DNA from: VXPQ01 sp965232485
GTDB taxonomy: Bacteria; Bacteroidota; Rhodothermia; Rhodothermales; VXPQ01
DNA: 64,000 nucleotides
Reading direction: 5' to 3'
Assembly: GCA_965232485.1 (NCBI GenBank)
Contig: OZ246975.1
Span: forward strand, 682,001 to 746,000
Under the pieces are notes generated by a model that had not been told where the DNA came from, did not search any database, and saw nothing but the letters and a program-made list of their open reading frames with translations. Positions 30,066 through 38,450 of this stretch are shown here, piece after piece (the stretch's first letter is position 1; every line of letters starts with the position of its first letter). Position numbers and translations under genes: made by a program.

Positions 30066-31712
30066 TCAATCCAGCGAAACAACAGCTTCTTTCATCGAGC
30101 GGATCGGCTTGGCGCCCTCTCGCATCAGCGCATACCGAATGCCGTCGGCGATAGCCTGCCAGCTGGCTTCAAGAATATTGGTGGAAACGCCCACGGTATT
30201 CCAGGTCTCGTTTCCGTTCATATGTTCTATGAGCACGCGGACATACGCCGCCGTGCCGTCCTCGGGGCTCACTACGCGCACCTTGTAATCTGCAAGATGC
30301 ACCTGGGCGAGACTCGGATAAAACGCGATAAGCACCCCGCGCAAGGCATTCGACAATGCATCGACGGGCCCCACGCCTTCGGCCACGAGCAATTCCCGGC
30401 GGCCGTTGACGCGCAAGGCGACCGTCGCCTGGGTAGCTTCCGCCCCTGCGTCACTGAGTTCGCTCTGAACCCGGAGTCGCTCCAGGGAAAAGAATTCGGT
30501 TTCCTCCCCTTGAATCTGCCGGAGCAACAACTCAAACGAGGCTTCGGCCCCCTCGAATTCGTACCCAAGATGTTCAAGGTCCTTGATGCGCTTCACGGCG
30601 CGGGCCGCATCGTTCGCCTTGTCCAGATCAAGGCCTAACTCCTCCGCCTTGTAGCGTATGTTGCTGCGCCCGGACAAGTCGGACAAGAGCACCCGGCGTT
30701 TGTTGCCAACCTCTTCGGGCGCAAGATGTTCGTAGGCGGCGGGATCTTTCATGACCGCCGATACATGAATGCCCCCCTTGTGGGCAAAGGCGCTCCGGCC
30801 TACGTACGCCGCCCGGTCTACCGGGTCGAGGTTCGCCACCTCATACACAAAATGCGAAAGATCCGTGATTTCCCGCAATCGTTCCGGCGAAACGCACCCA
30901 TAACCCTGTTTGAGCTGGAGTCCGGGCACGATGGCCGTCAAATCCGCATTGCCGCATCGCTCCCCAATACCGTTAATCGTCCCCTGCACGTGCCGGGCGC
31001 CCGCCTGCACCGCCACAAGCGAATTGGCCACGGCGCACCCGGCGTCATTGTGCGCATGAATGCCAAGACCCGTCTCGAACCGGCCCGCCACATCCCGAAC
31101 AATCCGCTCCAGCGTATCGGGCAACGTGCCGCCGTTCGTATCGCATAGCGCCAGCACGTCCGCGCCCGCCCCGGCAGCCGCCGCAAGGGTTTCCAGCGCA
31201 TAGACGCGATCATTCAGGTACCCGTCGAAAAAATGTTCGGCGTCGTACACCACATGCTTGCCGTGCGCCTTCAGGTACGCCACCGAAGAGCGAATCAGGT
31301 CCAGATTTTCGTCCCGCGTCACGCCGAGGGCCACCTCCACATGCAGCGTCCAGCTTTTCCCGAACAGGGAAACCACCGGCGTGCCCGCAGCCAGCATGGC
31401 CTGCAGGTTCGGATCGTCCTCGGGGGCATACTGTACGCGGCGCGTAGACCCGAAAGCGCAAATGCGCGCCTGTATCCATTCTACGTCCCGCGCCAGTTCA
31501 AAAAATTCCTGGTCTTTCGGATTCGAGCCGGGCCATCCTCCTTCGATAACGCCAATGCCAAAACGATCGAGACGTTTTGCGATCCGCAATTTGTCGCGGG
31601 CCGTGAGCGAAACATGTTCGCCCTGCGTACCGTCGCGGAGCGTCGTGTCGAAGAGCTCCACAAGAACCGATCCATCAGCATGTGCTGGCATAAAGGTATC
31701 CGTTGGGTCCAT
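30066..31712 (-). CDS. cimA: (R)-citramalate synthase
   Basis: Condenses acetyl-CoA and pyruvate to citramalate, opening the threonine-independent route to isoleucine. The 548-residue protein has the DRE-TIM motif FDTTLRDGTQGEHVS and the CimA-type GVIEGGWPGSNPKD, with LCDTNGGTLPD and the metal-site HAHND. This distinguishes it from the LeuA in the same cluster (GEQAPGASM, EAGFP). The C-terminal regulatory domain is present. LeuC, LeuD and LeuB, encoded just upstream, can process citramalate to 2-oxobutanoate. An ATG at codon 8 is a second possible start. Confidence 0.93.
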   Translation of the reverse strand: MDPTDTFMPAHADGSVLVELFDTTLRDGTQGEHVSLTARDKLRIAKRLDRFGIGVIEGGWPGSNPKDQEFFELARDVEWIQARICAFGSTRRVQYAPEDDPNLQAMLAAGTPVVSLFGKSWTLHVEVALGVTRDENLDLIRSSVAYLKAHGKHVVYDAEHFFDGYLNDRVYALETLAAAAGAGADVLALCDTNGGTLPDTLERIVRDVAGRFETGLGIHAHNDAGCAVANSLVAVQAGARHVQGTINGIGERCGNADLTAIVPGLQLKQGYGCVSPERLREITDLSHFVYEVANLDPVDRAAYVGRSAFAHKGGIHVSAVMKDPAAYEHLAPEEVGNKRRVLLSDLSGRSNIRYKAEELGLDLDKANDAARAVKRIKDLEHLGYEFEGAEASFELLLRQIQGEETEFFSLERLRVQSELSDAGAEATQATVALRVNGRRELLVAEGVGPVDALSNALRGVLIAFYPSLAQVHLADYKVRVVSPEDGTAAYVRVLIEHMNGNETWNTVGVSTNILEASWQAIADGIRYALMREGAKPIRSMKEAVVSLD

Positions 31713-31769
31713 GGGGGACCGCCGCGAAACATTATCGGGGCGGATTTTCTTTGGTCAATAGGACAGCGC

Positions 31770-32333
31770 TCAGGCGGGCATGAATCCGGCTTGGCGCGCA
31801 AACTCGAACACATTGCCCGCCTTCAGTATATCCGCTACGTCGCCAAGCGGCTTGAGCAAAAATTCCTCGCCCGTCGTACGGTTGGAAAGTTTGCCGAGCG
31901 ACACATCGATTTCGAGAAGATCGCCCGTGCGCACCCGTTCGACCAGCCGCTCTATGGATTCGAAAGGAACGATAAAGCCCCCATCCACTGCATTGCGATA
32001 AAAAATGCGGGCGTAACTCTCGGCCACCACCGCCGCGCAACCGGCTTCCTGCAAGGCAAACGGCGCATGCTCCCGCGAAGAACCGCACCCGAAGTTCGAA
32101 CCGCCCACCACGATCGCATAGTCGCTCCGAAATGCATCCGGCTCGGCGAACGGCCGCGTTCCGTACGGAAGTCCCTGGCGACCCTGCGGAACGCCGCTGA
32201 GCGCATAACGCCCGTAATACCTGCGCTCCTCCGGGTCGGACAGGCTGTACACCAGGTGCTCCGCCGGAATAATCTGGTCCGTATCGATGGCGTCGCCCAC
32301 AACGTAGGCCGCGCCTGCAATGATTTTTTTCAT
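31770..32333 (-). CDS. leuD: 3-isopropylmalate dehydratase small subunit
   Basis: Small subunit of isopropylmalate isomerase, which also acts on citramalate in the CimA route. The 187-residue form starts MKKIIAGAAYVVGDAIDTDQI and contains GGSNFGCGSSREHAP, the swivel-domain motif. The open frame continues to 32549, but the ATG at 32333 gives the family's N-terminus and a 4-bp ATGA overlap with leuC. It is followed by cimA after 57 bp. Confidence 0.95.
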   Translation of the reverse strand: MKKIIAGAAYVVGDAIDTDQIIPAEHLVYSLSDPEERRYYGRYALSGVPQGRQGLPYGTRPFAEPDAFRSDYAIVVGGSNFGCGSSREHAPFALQEAGCAAVVAESYARIFYRNAVDGGFIVPFESIERLVERVRTGDLLEIDVSLGKLSNRTTGEEFLLKPLGDVADILKAGNVFEFARQAGFMPA

Positions 32334-33622
32334 ACCAGCACCTCGCGAGGATCCGTAATCGTTCCGGAAAGCGCCGACGCCGCCACCGTATAAGGAGACG
32401 CCAGATACACCGCTGCCTGCTTGCTGCCCATGCGTCCGGGGAAATTCCGGTTCGTGGTGGAAATCACGACTTCCTCGCCGTGCGTCCTGCCGAACGTATC
32501 CGTCGGCCCCCCAAGGCATGCCGCGCACGAAGCCTGCCCGAGTTTGCACCCGGACCGTTCGAATATTTCGTACAAGGTGTCGCCTTCGACCCGGGTCGTG
32601 TGCAACTGCTGGCCGATCCAGGTCGTCGCTGGCACGATGTAGGTATCGATCGCTACCTCGTGGCCCCGCAGGATGCTCGCCGCGGCCACGAAATCTTCCA
32701 GTTTGCCGCCCGTGCAGCTGCCTACGTAGGCCCGGTCCAGGCGCGTCCCGGCCACTTCCGAAGCCGTCGCCCGATTGTCCGGGCTGTGCGGCTTGGCCAC
32801 AAGCGGCTCGATCTCCTCGACGCGATAACGCCGGACCGAATGGTAGCGGGCGTCGGGGTCGCCGTAAACCGGCTCGAACGCCCTGTCGGTGCGCTTTCGA
32901 ACATATTCGAAGGTTTTTTCGTCCGGGGGAATGATCCCGTTCTTGCCGCCCGCCTCGATCGCCATGTTCGTCAGCGTCATGCGTTCGTGCACCGGCAGGT
33001 CGTACACCGCTTCGCCGTCGAACTCAAGCGCGCGATAGGTGCCCCCATCTGTCCCGATATCGCCAATGACCTGCAGGATCAAGTCCTTGGCCATAAGGTA
33101 CGGCGGCAATGTCCCCTCGAACACGAATCGCATCGTTTCGGGAACCTTGAGCCATATTTTCCCGGTGCCCATAATAAGCGCGGCGTCCGTGTTGCCCACG
33201 CCCGTCGAAAACATGCCGAACGCGCCGGAGGTGCAGGTGTGACTGTCGGTGCCGATCAGCAGGGAACCCGGCAGATTGAACCCTTCCTCGGCCAACGCCA
33301 TGTGGCATACGCCCTTGTAGTTCGGCGTACCCGGGTCGTAGTAGTACGGGAGATCGTGCTCGGCGGCAAAGGCCCGAAGCAAATCCACGTTCCGGTTGGC
33401 GTGGTGGTTCTTCGTGAAAATGTAATGGTCGGGGATGATCACCAGCTTTTCCTTGTCCCACGGCGCCGCGTCGGCCCCGAATTCGCGACGGAAAATGTCG
33501 ATGGTCGGGGGACCGCACACATCGTGGGTCATCAGGATGTCCACATCCACCCAGATGTTGTCGCCAGGCGCCACCCGGTCCCTTCCCGCGCGCCGCGCCA
33601 GTATTTTTTCCGTAATCGTCAT
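32330..33622 (-). CDS. leuC: 3-isopropylmalate dehydratase large subunit
   Basis: Aconitase-family subunit with a 4Fe-4S cluster. Cluster cysteines are seen in GSCTGG and ASCAACLGG. It has 430 residues, shorter than the roughly 466-residue enterobacterial LeuC and closer to the compact LeuC/homoaconitase-type form. Substrate-loop signatures include GTDSHTCTSGAFG and GKNGIIPPD. Both ends overlap neighbours by 4 bp (leuA and leuD), so leuACD are translationally coupled. Confidence 0.94.
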   Translation of the reverse strand: MTITEKILARRAGRDRVAPGDNIWVDVDILMTHDVCGPPTIDIFRREFGADAAPWDKEKLVIIPDHYIFTKNHHANRNVDLLRAFAAEHDLPYYYDPGTPNYKGVCHMALAEEGFNLPGSLLIGTDSHTCTSGAFGMFSTGVGNTDAALIMGTGKIWLKVPETMRFVFEGTLPPYLMAKDLILQVIGDIGTDGGTYRALEFDGEAVYDLPVHERMTLTNMAIEAGGKNGIIPPDEKTFEYVRKRTDRAFEPVYGDPDARYHSVRRYRVEEIEPLVAKPHSPDNRATASEVAGTRLDRAYVGSCTGGKLEDFVAAASILRGHEVAIDTYIVPATTWIGQQLHTTRVEGDTLYEIFERSGCKLGQASCAACLGGPTDTFGRTHGEEVVISTTNRNFPGRMGSKQAAVYLASPYTVAASALSGTITDPREVLV

Positions 33623-35229
33623 GCTGCGCCTCCTTCGAACGAGCTCATAATGCCATTGCCGACAAAGGTCATGTTCTCCTCGTCGGATCGCCAGGTTTCG
33701 AGGTTGTTAAGCGCATCGACGTAGGCGTCCGCGGAAGCACGGATCACATCGGTGTTTTGCGCCTGCCCTCTGAAAAACGCTCCGCTTTCCCGAACAAGCA
33801 CCGTGACTTCGCCAATCGCGCCTGCCCCTTCGGAAACGGATCGAATAGAATAACTTTCCAGTTTGCGCGAACTGCCGAGCGCATGATTGATGGCCCGGTA
33901 CACCGCATCCACAGGCCCGTCCCCGGTGGCCTGCGCGGTCATTTGCTCCTCGCTGGACACATTGAACACGGAGACTTCCGCCTGGGGCCGCTTGCCGGTA
34001 GCGACCGTCACGGACAGATGGTCAAGCCGGTAATGCTGCAAGACGGCATGCTCTGCAGTCCCCTGAACAAGGTGAATCAGGTCCGCATCGTGGATTTCTT
34101 TCTTGCGATCCGCAAGCCGAACGAACAACTCGTAAAGAATATCCTTGCGAGAATCCTCCACATGCAGGCCTATCCGCTTCAGGCGATTGAAAAAGCCGTG
34201 GCGCCCGGAATGCCGGCCCAGCCGTATTTGCTCGCTCGTCTGGCCCACATCCTCCGCCTGCATGATTTCATACGTATCCCGCCGCTTCAACACCCCATGC
34301 TGATGAATGCCTGCTTCATGGCTGAAGGCGTTGCGTCCCACGATGGCCTTGTTCGGCGGCACCGGGAATCCCGTCGCCACAGACACCATGCGACTCATTT
34401 CCGTAAGGTGCGTGGCCTCAATGTTCGTATCCACCCCGAATTGTTCGCCCCGGACGCGCAGCGCCATCACCACTTCTTCCAGTGCGGCGTTGCCCGCCCG
34501 CTCGCCAATGCCGTTGATCGTGCATTCGATCTGCCGGGCGCCCGCATGCACAGCGGCAATGGAATTGGCCACGGCAAGACCGAGGTCGTCATGGCAATGG
34601 GCGGAGAGTATGACCTTTTCGGCCGAGGGCGCCCCCTCGCGCACCGCTTCGAACATGCGGGCATACTCGCTGGGCGTACAATACCCCGTCGTGTCCGGAA
34701 TATTGACGGTCGTCGCGCCTTCTTCGATCGCCGCCGCAATCACTTCGCACAAGAATCCGTGGTCCGTGCGCCCCGCGTCCTCCGCGCTGAATTCTATGTC
34801 TTCGGTATACGTCCGCGCCAGCTGAACCGCTTCGCGAGCCATCCGCACCACGCTCTGCCGCTTCTCGGCAAGCGTCGCGCCGTATCGGTCGCTGCCGAAC
34901 TTGGCGTCTATGTGAATGTCGCTCGTCGCGATAAACGTATGAATCCGCGTCCGGGCGCCCCCGGTCAGCGACTTGCCCGCCGCATGCACATCGTTTTCGA
35001 GGGCGCGGGCAAGCGCGCAAATCACAGGTCCCCGTACGTCGCGCACGATGCTCGCCACAGCCTCGAACTGGGCCGGAGACGAAATCGGAAACCCGGCCTC
35101 AATCACGTCCACGTTCAACTTCACGAGTTGCCGGGCAATGCGTACCTTCTCGTGAATCGTCATGGATGCGCCCGGGGCCTGTTCGCCGTCGCGCAATGTG
35201 GTGTCGAATATGGTTACTTGATCTTTCAT
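33619..35229 (-). CDS. leuA: 2-isopropylmalate synthase
   Basis: The first committed step of leucine synthesis, from 2-oxoisovalerate and acetyl-CoA. The 536-residue length includes a C-terminal allosteric (leucine-feedback) domain. Motifs: FDTTLRDGEQAPGAS, VIEAGFPISSP, the metal site SAHCHDDLG and CTINGIGERAGN. A gap of about 420 bp with strong inverted repeats separates it from leuB, so leuACD-cimA-gltBD may have its own promoter. Confidence 0.95.
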   Translation of the reverse strand: MKDQVTIFDTTLRDGEQAPGASMTIHEKVRIARQLVKLNVDVIEAGFPISSPAQFEAVASIVRDVRGPVICALARALENDVHAAGKSLTGGARTRIHTFIATSDIHIDAKFGSDRYGATLAEKRQSVVRMAREAVQLARTYTEDIEFSAEDAGRTDHGFLCEVIAAAIEEGATTVNIPDTTGYCTPSEYARMFEAVREGAPSAEKVILSAHCHDDLGLAVANSIAAVHAGARQIECTINGIGERAGNAALEEVVMALRVRGEQFGVDTNIEATHLTEMSRMVSVATGFPVPPNKAIVGRNAFSHEAGIHQHGVLKRRDTYEIMQAEDVGQTSEQIRLGRHSGRHGFFNRLKRIGLHVEDSRKDILYELFVRLADRKKEIHDADLIHLVQGTAEHAVLQHYRLDHLSVTVATGKRPQAEVSVFNVSSEEQMTAQATGDGPVDAVYRAINHALGSSRKLESYSIRSVSEGAGAIGEVTVLVRESGAFFRGQAQNTDVIRASADAYVDALNNLETWRSDEENMTFVGNGIMSSFEGGAA

Positions 35230-35380
35230 AGGAAAAATTCCTCGACGGTTCCTTTACAAGTGGAGTACGGAAGCAATCGTACGCGCCCGATACGCTGACG
35301 AACCCATGTCGTCCTGTACATATCGCGTCGGACGCCTTGTAAGTCGAAGAAAGTCGGTAGTGATAGCGGGGACGCCCTGA

Positions 35381-35405
35381 TTAAGTCCGCAAAGCCCAGA
35401 GGCTG
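35381..35405. repeat. 25-bp repeat, intergenic copy
   Basis: Starts TTAAGTCCGCAAAGC and ends CAGAGGCTG. It matches 42467-42491 at 24 of 25 positions. The other copy lies inside a coding sequence. Confidence 0.75.
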
Positions 35406-35500
35406 CGAGGCGCGCGCCGGCAAGGAATGGCGAAGCAGGCGGTAACGCGGCGGCTCCGCATAATGAGAAATGACGCAGCCGGCGCGCGCCTCGCAGCCTC
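35399..35500. repeat. Long perfect inverted repeat (23-bp arms)
   Basis: The arms at 35399-35421 and 35478-35500 are perfectly complementary and very GC-rich (GGCGCGCGCC core), with a 56-base loop. The stem is extended by GCCC (35394-35397) and GGGC (35506-35509) beyond a small internal loop. It could act as a processing or attenuating structure in the ilv-leu transcript, or be a palindromic mobile repeat. Confidence 0.85.
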
Positions 35501-35612
35501 CCAAAGGGCGCGTCGCGTCCGCCATACCCCGAATCCGCCGTGTTTTCCGCTGATATCAACGATGCAATCATCATGTCCCGCGCGCGCGAACGCGACGCGC
35601 CGAGCGAAGTGG

Positions 35613-35634
35613 TTTTGATCAGAGTATCCCTATG
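35613..35634 (+). repeat. Dispersed motif copy between leuB and leuA
   Basis: Reads TTTTGATCAGAGTATCCC then TATG on the plus strand. It points away from leuA and has no plus-strand gene after it, which argues against a simple promoter. Confidence 0.55.
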
Positions 35635-35648
35635 TACGCCAGGACGCA

Positions 35649-36770
35649 TCATGCCGCAACCTCCACGCGCTGCTCCCGGCTTGCCTCCCGCCGCACGTGA
35701 GAAGCAATGTGCGCGCCCATCTCCGCGGTAGATACGATCCGGCAACCGTCTTCTTGCATATCCGCCGTGCGCACGCCCGCCGCCAGCGTCTCGTTCACGG
35801 CCCGCCGAACAGCCCGGGCCGCGTCCGCCTCGTCCCACTGCTCAAGCATCATGGCGGCGCTCAGGATAGCTGCCGCAGGATTCGCCTTGCCCTGCCCGGC
35901 AATATCCGGGGCGCTGCCGTGCACAGGCTCGAACAACCCGGTAGAACCGCCCACCGAAGCCGACGGCAACAGGCCCAGCGAACCCGGCAATGTGGCGGCC
36001 AGATCCGAAAGGATGTCGCCAAACAGGTTCGCCGTCGCCACCACATCGAAATCCGACGGGCGGCGCACGATCTGCATGGCTGCGTTATCTACGTACAAAT
36101 GCTCCAGCTCCACATCGGGATAGTCCGCGTCATGCACCCGGGTCATCACTTCTCTCCAGAGCTGCGACACCTCCAGCACGTTGGCCTTGTCCACGGACGT
36201 AACCCGGCCCCGCCGACGGCGCGCCCAGGCAAACGCCACATGCGCGATCCGCACTATTTCCGCTTCGGAATAGCGCATCGTGTTGAGCGCTTCCTTGCCC
36301 TGCGCCCCCTCGACGGCCCCCTTCGGTTCTGAAAAATAAATGCCGCCGGTCAGTTCGCGCACAATCATCATGTCCGTGCCCGCCGCCACGTCCCGCCTGA
36401 GCGGCGAGGCGCCCGCCAGAAAATCCGGCACCGACACCGGGCGCAGATTGGCGTACGCGCCCAGCGCCTTGCGCAATCCCAGCAAACCGGCCTCCGGACG
36501 CATATCGCCCTGCAGCGCATCCCAGGCAGGGCCTCCGACAGCGCCCAGCAGGACGGCGTCCGATGCAAGGCAGGCCGCTTTGACGGACTCCGGCAACGGC
36601 TCGCCCAACGCATCGATGGCGCTCCCGCCTATGGGAAACGCTTCGGACGCCAGCGCGAACCCGAACCGTTCGCCCGCCGCCTCAAGGACGCGCAACGCTT
36701 CCCGGGTCACTTCGGGCCCGACGCCGTCGCCCGGCAAACACGCGATGCGGTATGTTTTCCGGTTAGCCAA
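35649..36770 (-). CDS. leuB: 3-isopropylmalate dehydrogenase
   Basis: NAD-dependent oxidative decarboxylation of 3-isopropylmalate; it also acts on the CimA-route intermediate. The protein has 373 residues. I chose a TTG start at 36770, two bases after the ilvC stop. It gives the family N-terminus (ANRKTYRIACLPGDGVGPE), and no ATG lies near enough downstream to serve instead. Motifs: LLGAVGGPAWD, RELTGGIYF, VDKANVLEVS, DNAAMQ and the NAD-binding VHGSAPDIAG. It is coupled to ilvC. Confidence 0.93.
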   Translation of the reverse strand: MANRKTYRIACLPGDGVGPEVTREALRVLEAAGERFGFALASEAFPIGGSAIDALGEPLPESVKAACLASDAVLLGAVGGPAWDALQGDMRPEAGLLGLRKALGAYANLRPVSVPDFLAGASPLRRDVAAGTDMMIVRELTGGIYFSEPKGAVEGAQGKEALNTMRYSEAEIVRIAHVAFAWARRRRGRVTSVDKANVLEVSQLWREVMTRVHDADYPDVELEHLYVDNAAMQIVRRPSDFDVVATANLFGDILSDLAATLPGSLGLLPSASVGGSTGLFEPVHGSAPDIAGQGKANPAAAILSAAMMLEQWDEADAARAVRRAVNETLAAGVRTADMQEDGCRIVSTAEMGAHIASHVRREASREQRVEVAA

Positions 36771-36772
36771 GG

Positions 36773-37789
36773 TTATGCGGCGCTGGGTTTTTCTTTTTGT
36801 TCGCCGCGCAGCCAGCTCATCATGCCGCGCAACCGCTTGCCGATCTGCTCGATCGGATGCTCCCGGGACCGGGTGCGCAAGTCGAGCAACTGCTTGCCCT
36901 CGGCCTCGTTCTCCGCAATCCATTCCTTCGCAAAGGTCCCGTCCTGCACTTCGCCGAGAATCTCCCGCATGCGCTCGCGCACCGAATCGTCAATGATCCG
37001 GGGACCGCGCGTGTAATTACCGTACTCGGCCGTATCGCTGATGGAATAATTCATGTATTCCAGCCCGCCGTCGTAAATCAGATCGACGATAAGCTTGAGT
37101 TCGTGCAAACATTCGAAATACGCCAGTTCGGGCGGATAGCCTGCTCCGGTCAGCGTTTCGAACCCGGCCTTGATCAACTCCTCGGCGCCGCCGCAAAGCA
37201 CGGCCTGCTCCCCGAAGAGATCGGTTTCCGTTTCGTCCTTGAAGGTCGTTTCGATGACGCCGGCCCGAATGCCGCCTATGCCCTCCGCATAGCTCAACGC
37301 CATATCCAGCGCCGCGCCCGAGGCGTCCTGCGCCACCGCCACCAGGCATGGAACGCCCTTGCCTTCCTCGAACACCCGGCGCGCCAAGTGTCCCGGCGAC
37401 TTGGGAGCCACCATGAACACGTCAATGCCTTCCGGCGGCGTAATCTGCCCGTAATGAATGTTGAAGCCGTGCCCGAAAACGAGGGATTTGCCAGGCGTCA
37501 TATGCTCGATCACATGCTCCTCGTATACCTGCTTCTGATGCTGATCCGGCACCAGCATCGCCACCAGGTCCCCCCATGCGGCCGCTTCGGAAACGCTCAT
37601 GACGCGCAACCCTTTGGCGGCGGCTTCCGCGCGCGAAGACGATCCCTCGCGCAATCCAACCGCCACGTCCACGCCGCTGTCGCGCAGGTTCAGGGCATGG
37701 GCATGCCCCTGGCTTCCGTATCCTATGACGGCTACCCGCCGCGAACGGACGAGGTCGGGGTTGGCCTTATAATGAACGTTTACTCCCAT
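36773..37789 (-). CDS. ilvC: Ketol-acid reductoisomerase
   Basis: Isomerises and reduces acetolactate or acetohydroxybutyrate with NADPH, the second common step of valine and isoleucine synthesis. With 338 residues it is a class I (short) enzyme. The Rossmann loop is GYGSQGHAHALNL at about 23-35. Catalytic acidic residues lie in the DLFGEQAVLCGG and FECLHELKLIVDL helices. It is 60 bp downstream of ilvN and 2 bp from leuB. Confidence 0.96.
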   Translation of the reverse strand: MGVNVHYKANPDLVRSRRVAVIGYGSQGHAHALNLRDSGVDVAVGLREGSSSRAEAAAKGLRVMSVSEAAAWGDLVAMLVPDQHQKQVYEEHVIEHMTPGKSLVFGHGFNIHYGQITPPEGIDVFMVAPKSPGHLARRVFEEGKGVPCLVAVAQDASGAALDMALSYAEGIGGIRAGVIETTFKDETETDLFGEQAVLCGGAEELIKAGFETLTGAGYPPELAYFECLHELKLIVDLIYDGGLEYMNYSISDTAEYGNYTRGPRIIDDSVRERMREILGEVQDGTFAKEWIAENEAEGKQLLDLRTRSREHPIEQIGKRLRGMMSWLRGEQKEKPSAA

Positions 37790-37849
37790 TGTATGCTATG
37801 TTGTTTGCAGTGGCGTACGGGGGCCGTGCGGCCCGTACGAAAAACCGGC

Positions 37850-38428
37850 TCAATCGCCGAAAAGCAGTGCGCGTTTCATGGCCACGCGGCCGCTCCGCGC
37901 AATTTCCTCGACGCCGTAGCGCTTCATCATCCCGACAAAGGCATTGATCTTCTTGGCGGGGCCGGTAATCTCGAAGGTCATCGTGTTCGTTGTAACGTCC
38001 ACGACCTTGCCCTGAAAAATTTTGAGCGTGTCGAGCAACTCGACCCGGTTGTCCGAGGCGTACGAAACCTTCAGCAGGCACAACTCGCGCTCGACATATT
38101 CTTCCGACGTCAAGTCCTCCACCTCAAGCACGTCGATCAACCGATTCAGTTGACGGTTCACCTGGGAGATGATCCGGCTTTCCCCCGTGGTGGCGATGGT
38201 CATGCGAGAAACCGAAGGATCGTCCGTTTCTCCGACCGTCACGCTTTCGAGATTGAAGCCGCGCGCGGCGAACAGATTGATGACGCGATTCAGCGCGCCG
38301 ATCGAATTCTCAAGCAACACGGCGATAATATGCCGGTGGCGGTGCGTTTGCTCGCCGGGCCCGATAGCCTCTCCCTGGGCCTTCTTCCGAAGAATCTGTT
38401 GCGGGGTCAGTGTGTTTTGCTCGCTCAT
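37850..38428 (-). CDS. ilvN: Acetolactate synthase small (regulatory) subunit
   Basis: Regulatory subunit that gives valine feedback control to IlvB. The 192-residue protein has an N-terminal ACT domain (HIIAVLLENSIGALNRVINLFAARGFN) at about 27-55 and the longer C-terminal domain of the IlvN/IlvH family. It starts 22 bp after the ilvB stop. Confidence 0.94.
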   Translation of the reverse strand: MSEQNTLTPQQILRKKAQGEAIGPGEQTHRHRHIIAVLLENSIGALNRVINLFAARGFNLESVTVGETDDPSVSRMTIATTGESRIISQVNRQLNRLIDVLEVEDLTSEEYVERELCLLKVSYASDNRVELLDTLKIFQGKVVDVTTNTMTFEITGPAKKINAFVGMMKRYGVEEIARSGRVAMKRALLFGD

Positions 38429-38450
38429 GCGACATCCTGTGGAATGTGTG

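Larger units (their letters stand above)
35230..35648. other. Repeat-rich gap between leuB and leuA
   Basis: These 419 bases contain a long inverted repeat (35399-35500), one copy of a 25-bp repeat shared with 42467-42491, and one copy of the dispersed ATCAGAGTATCC motif (35613-35634). No convincing gene was seen. Confidence 0.7.
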
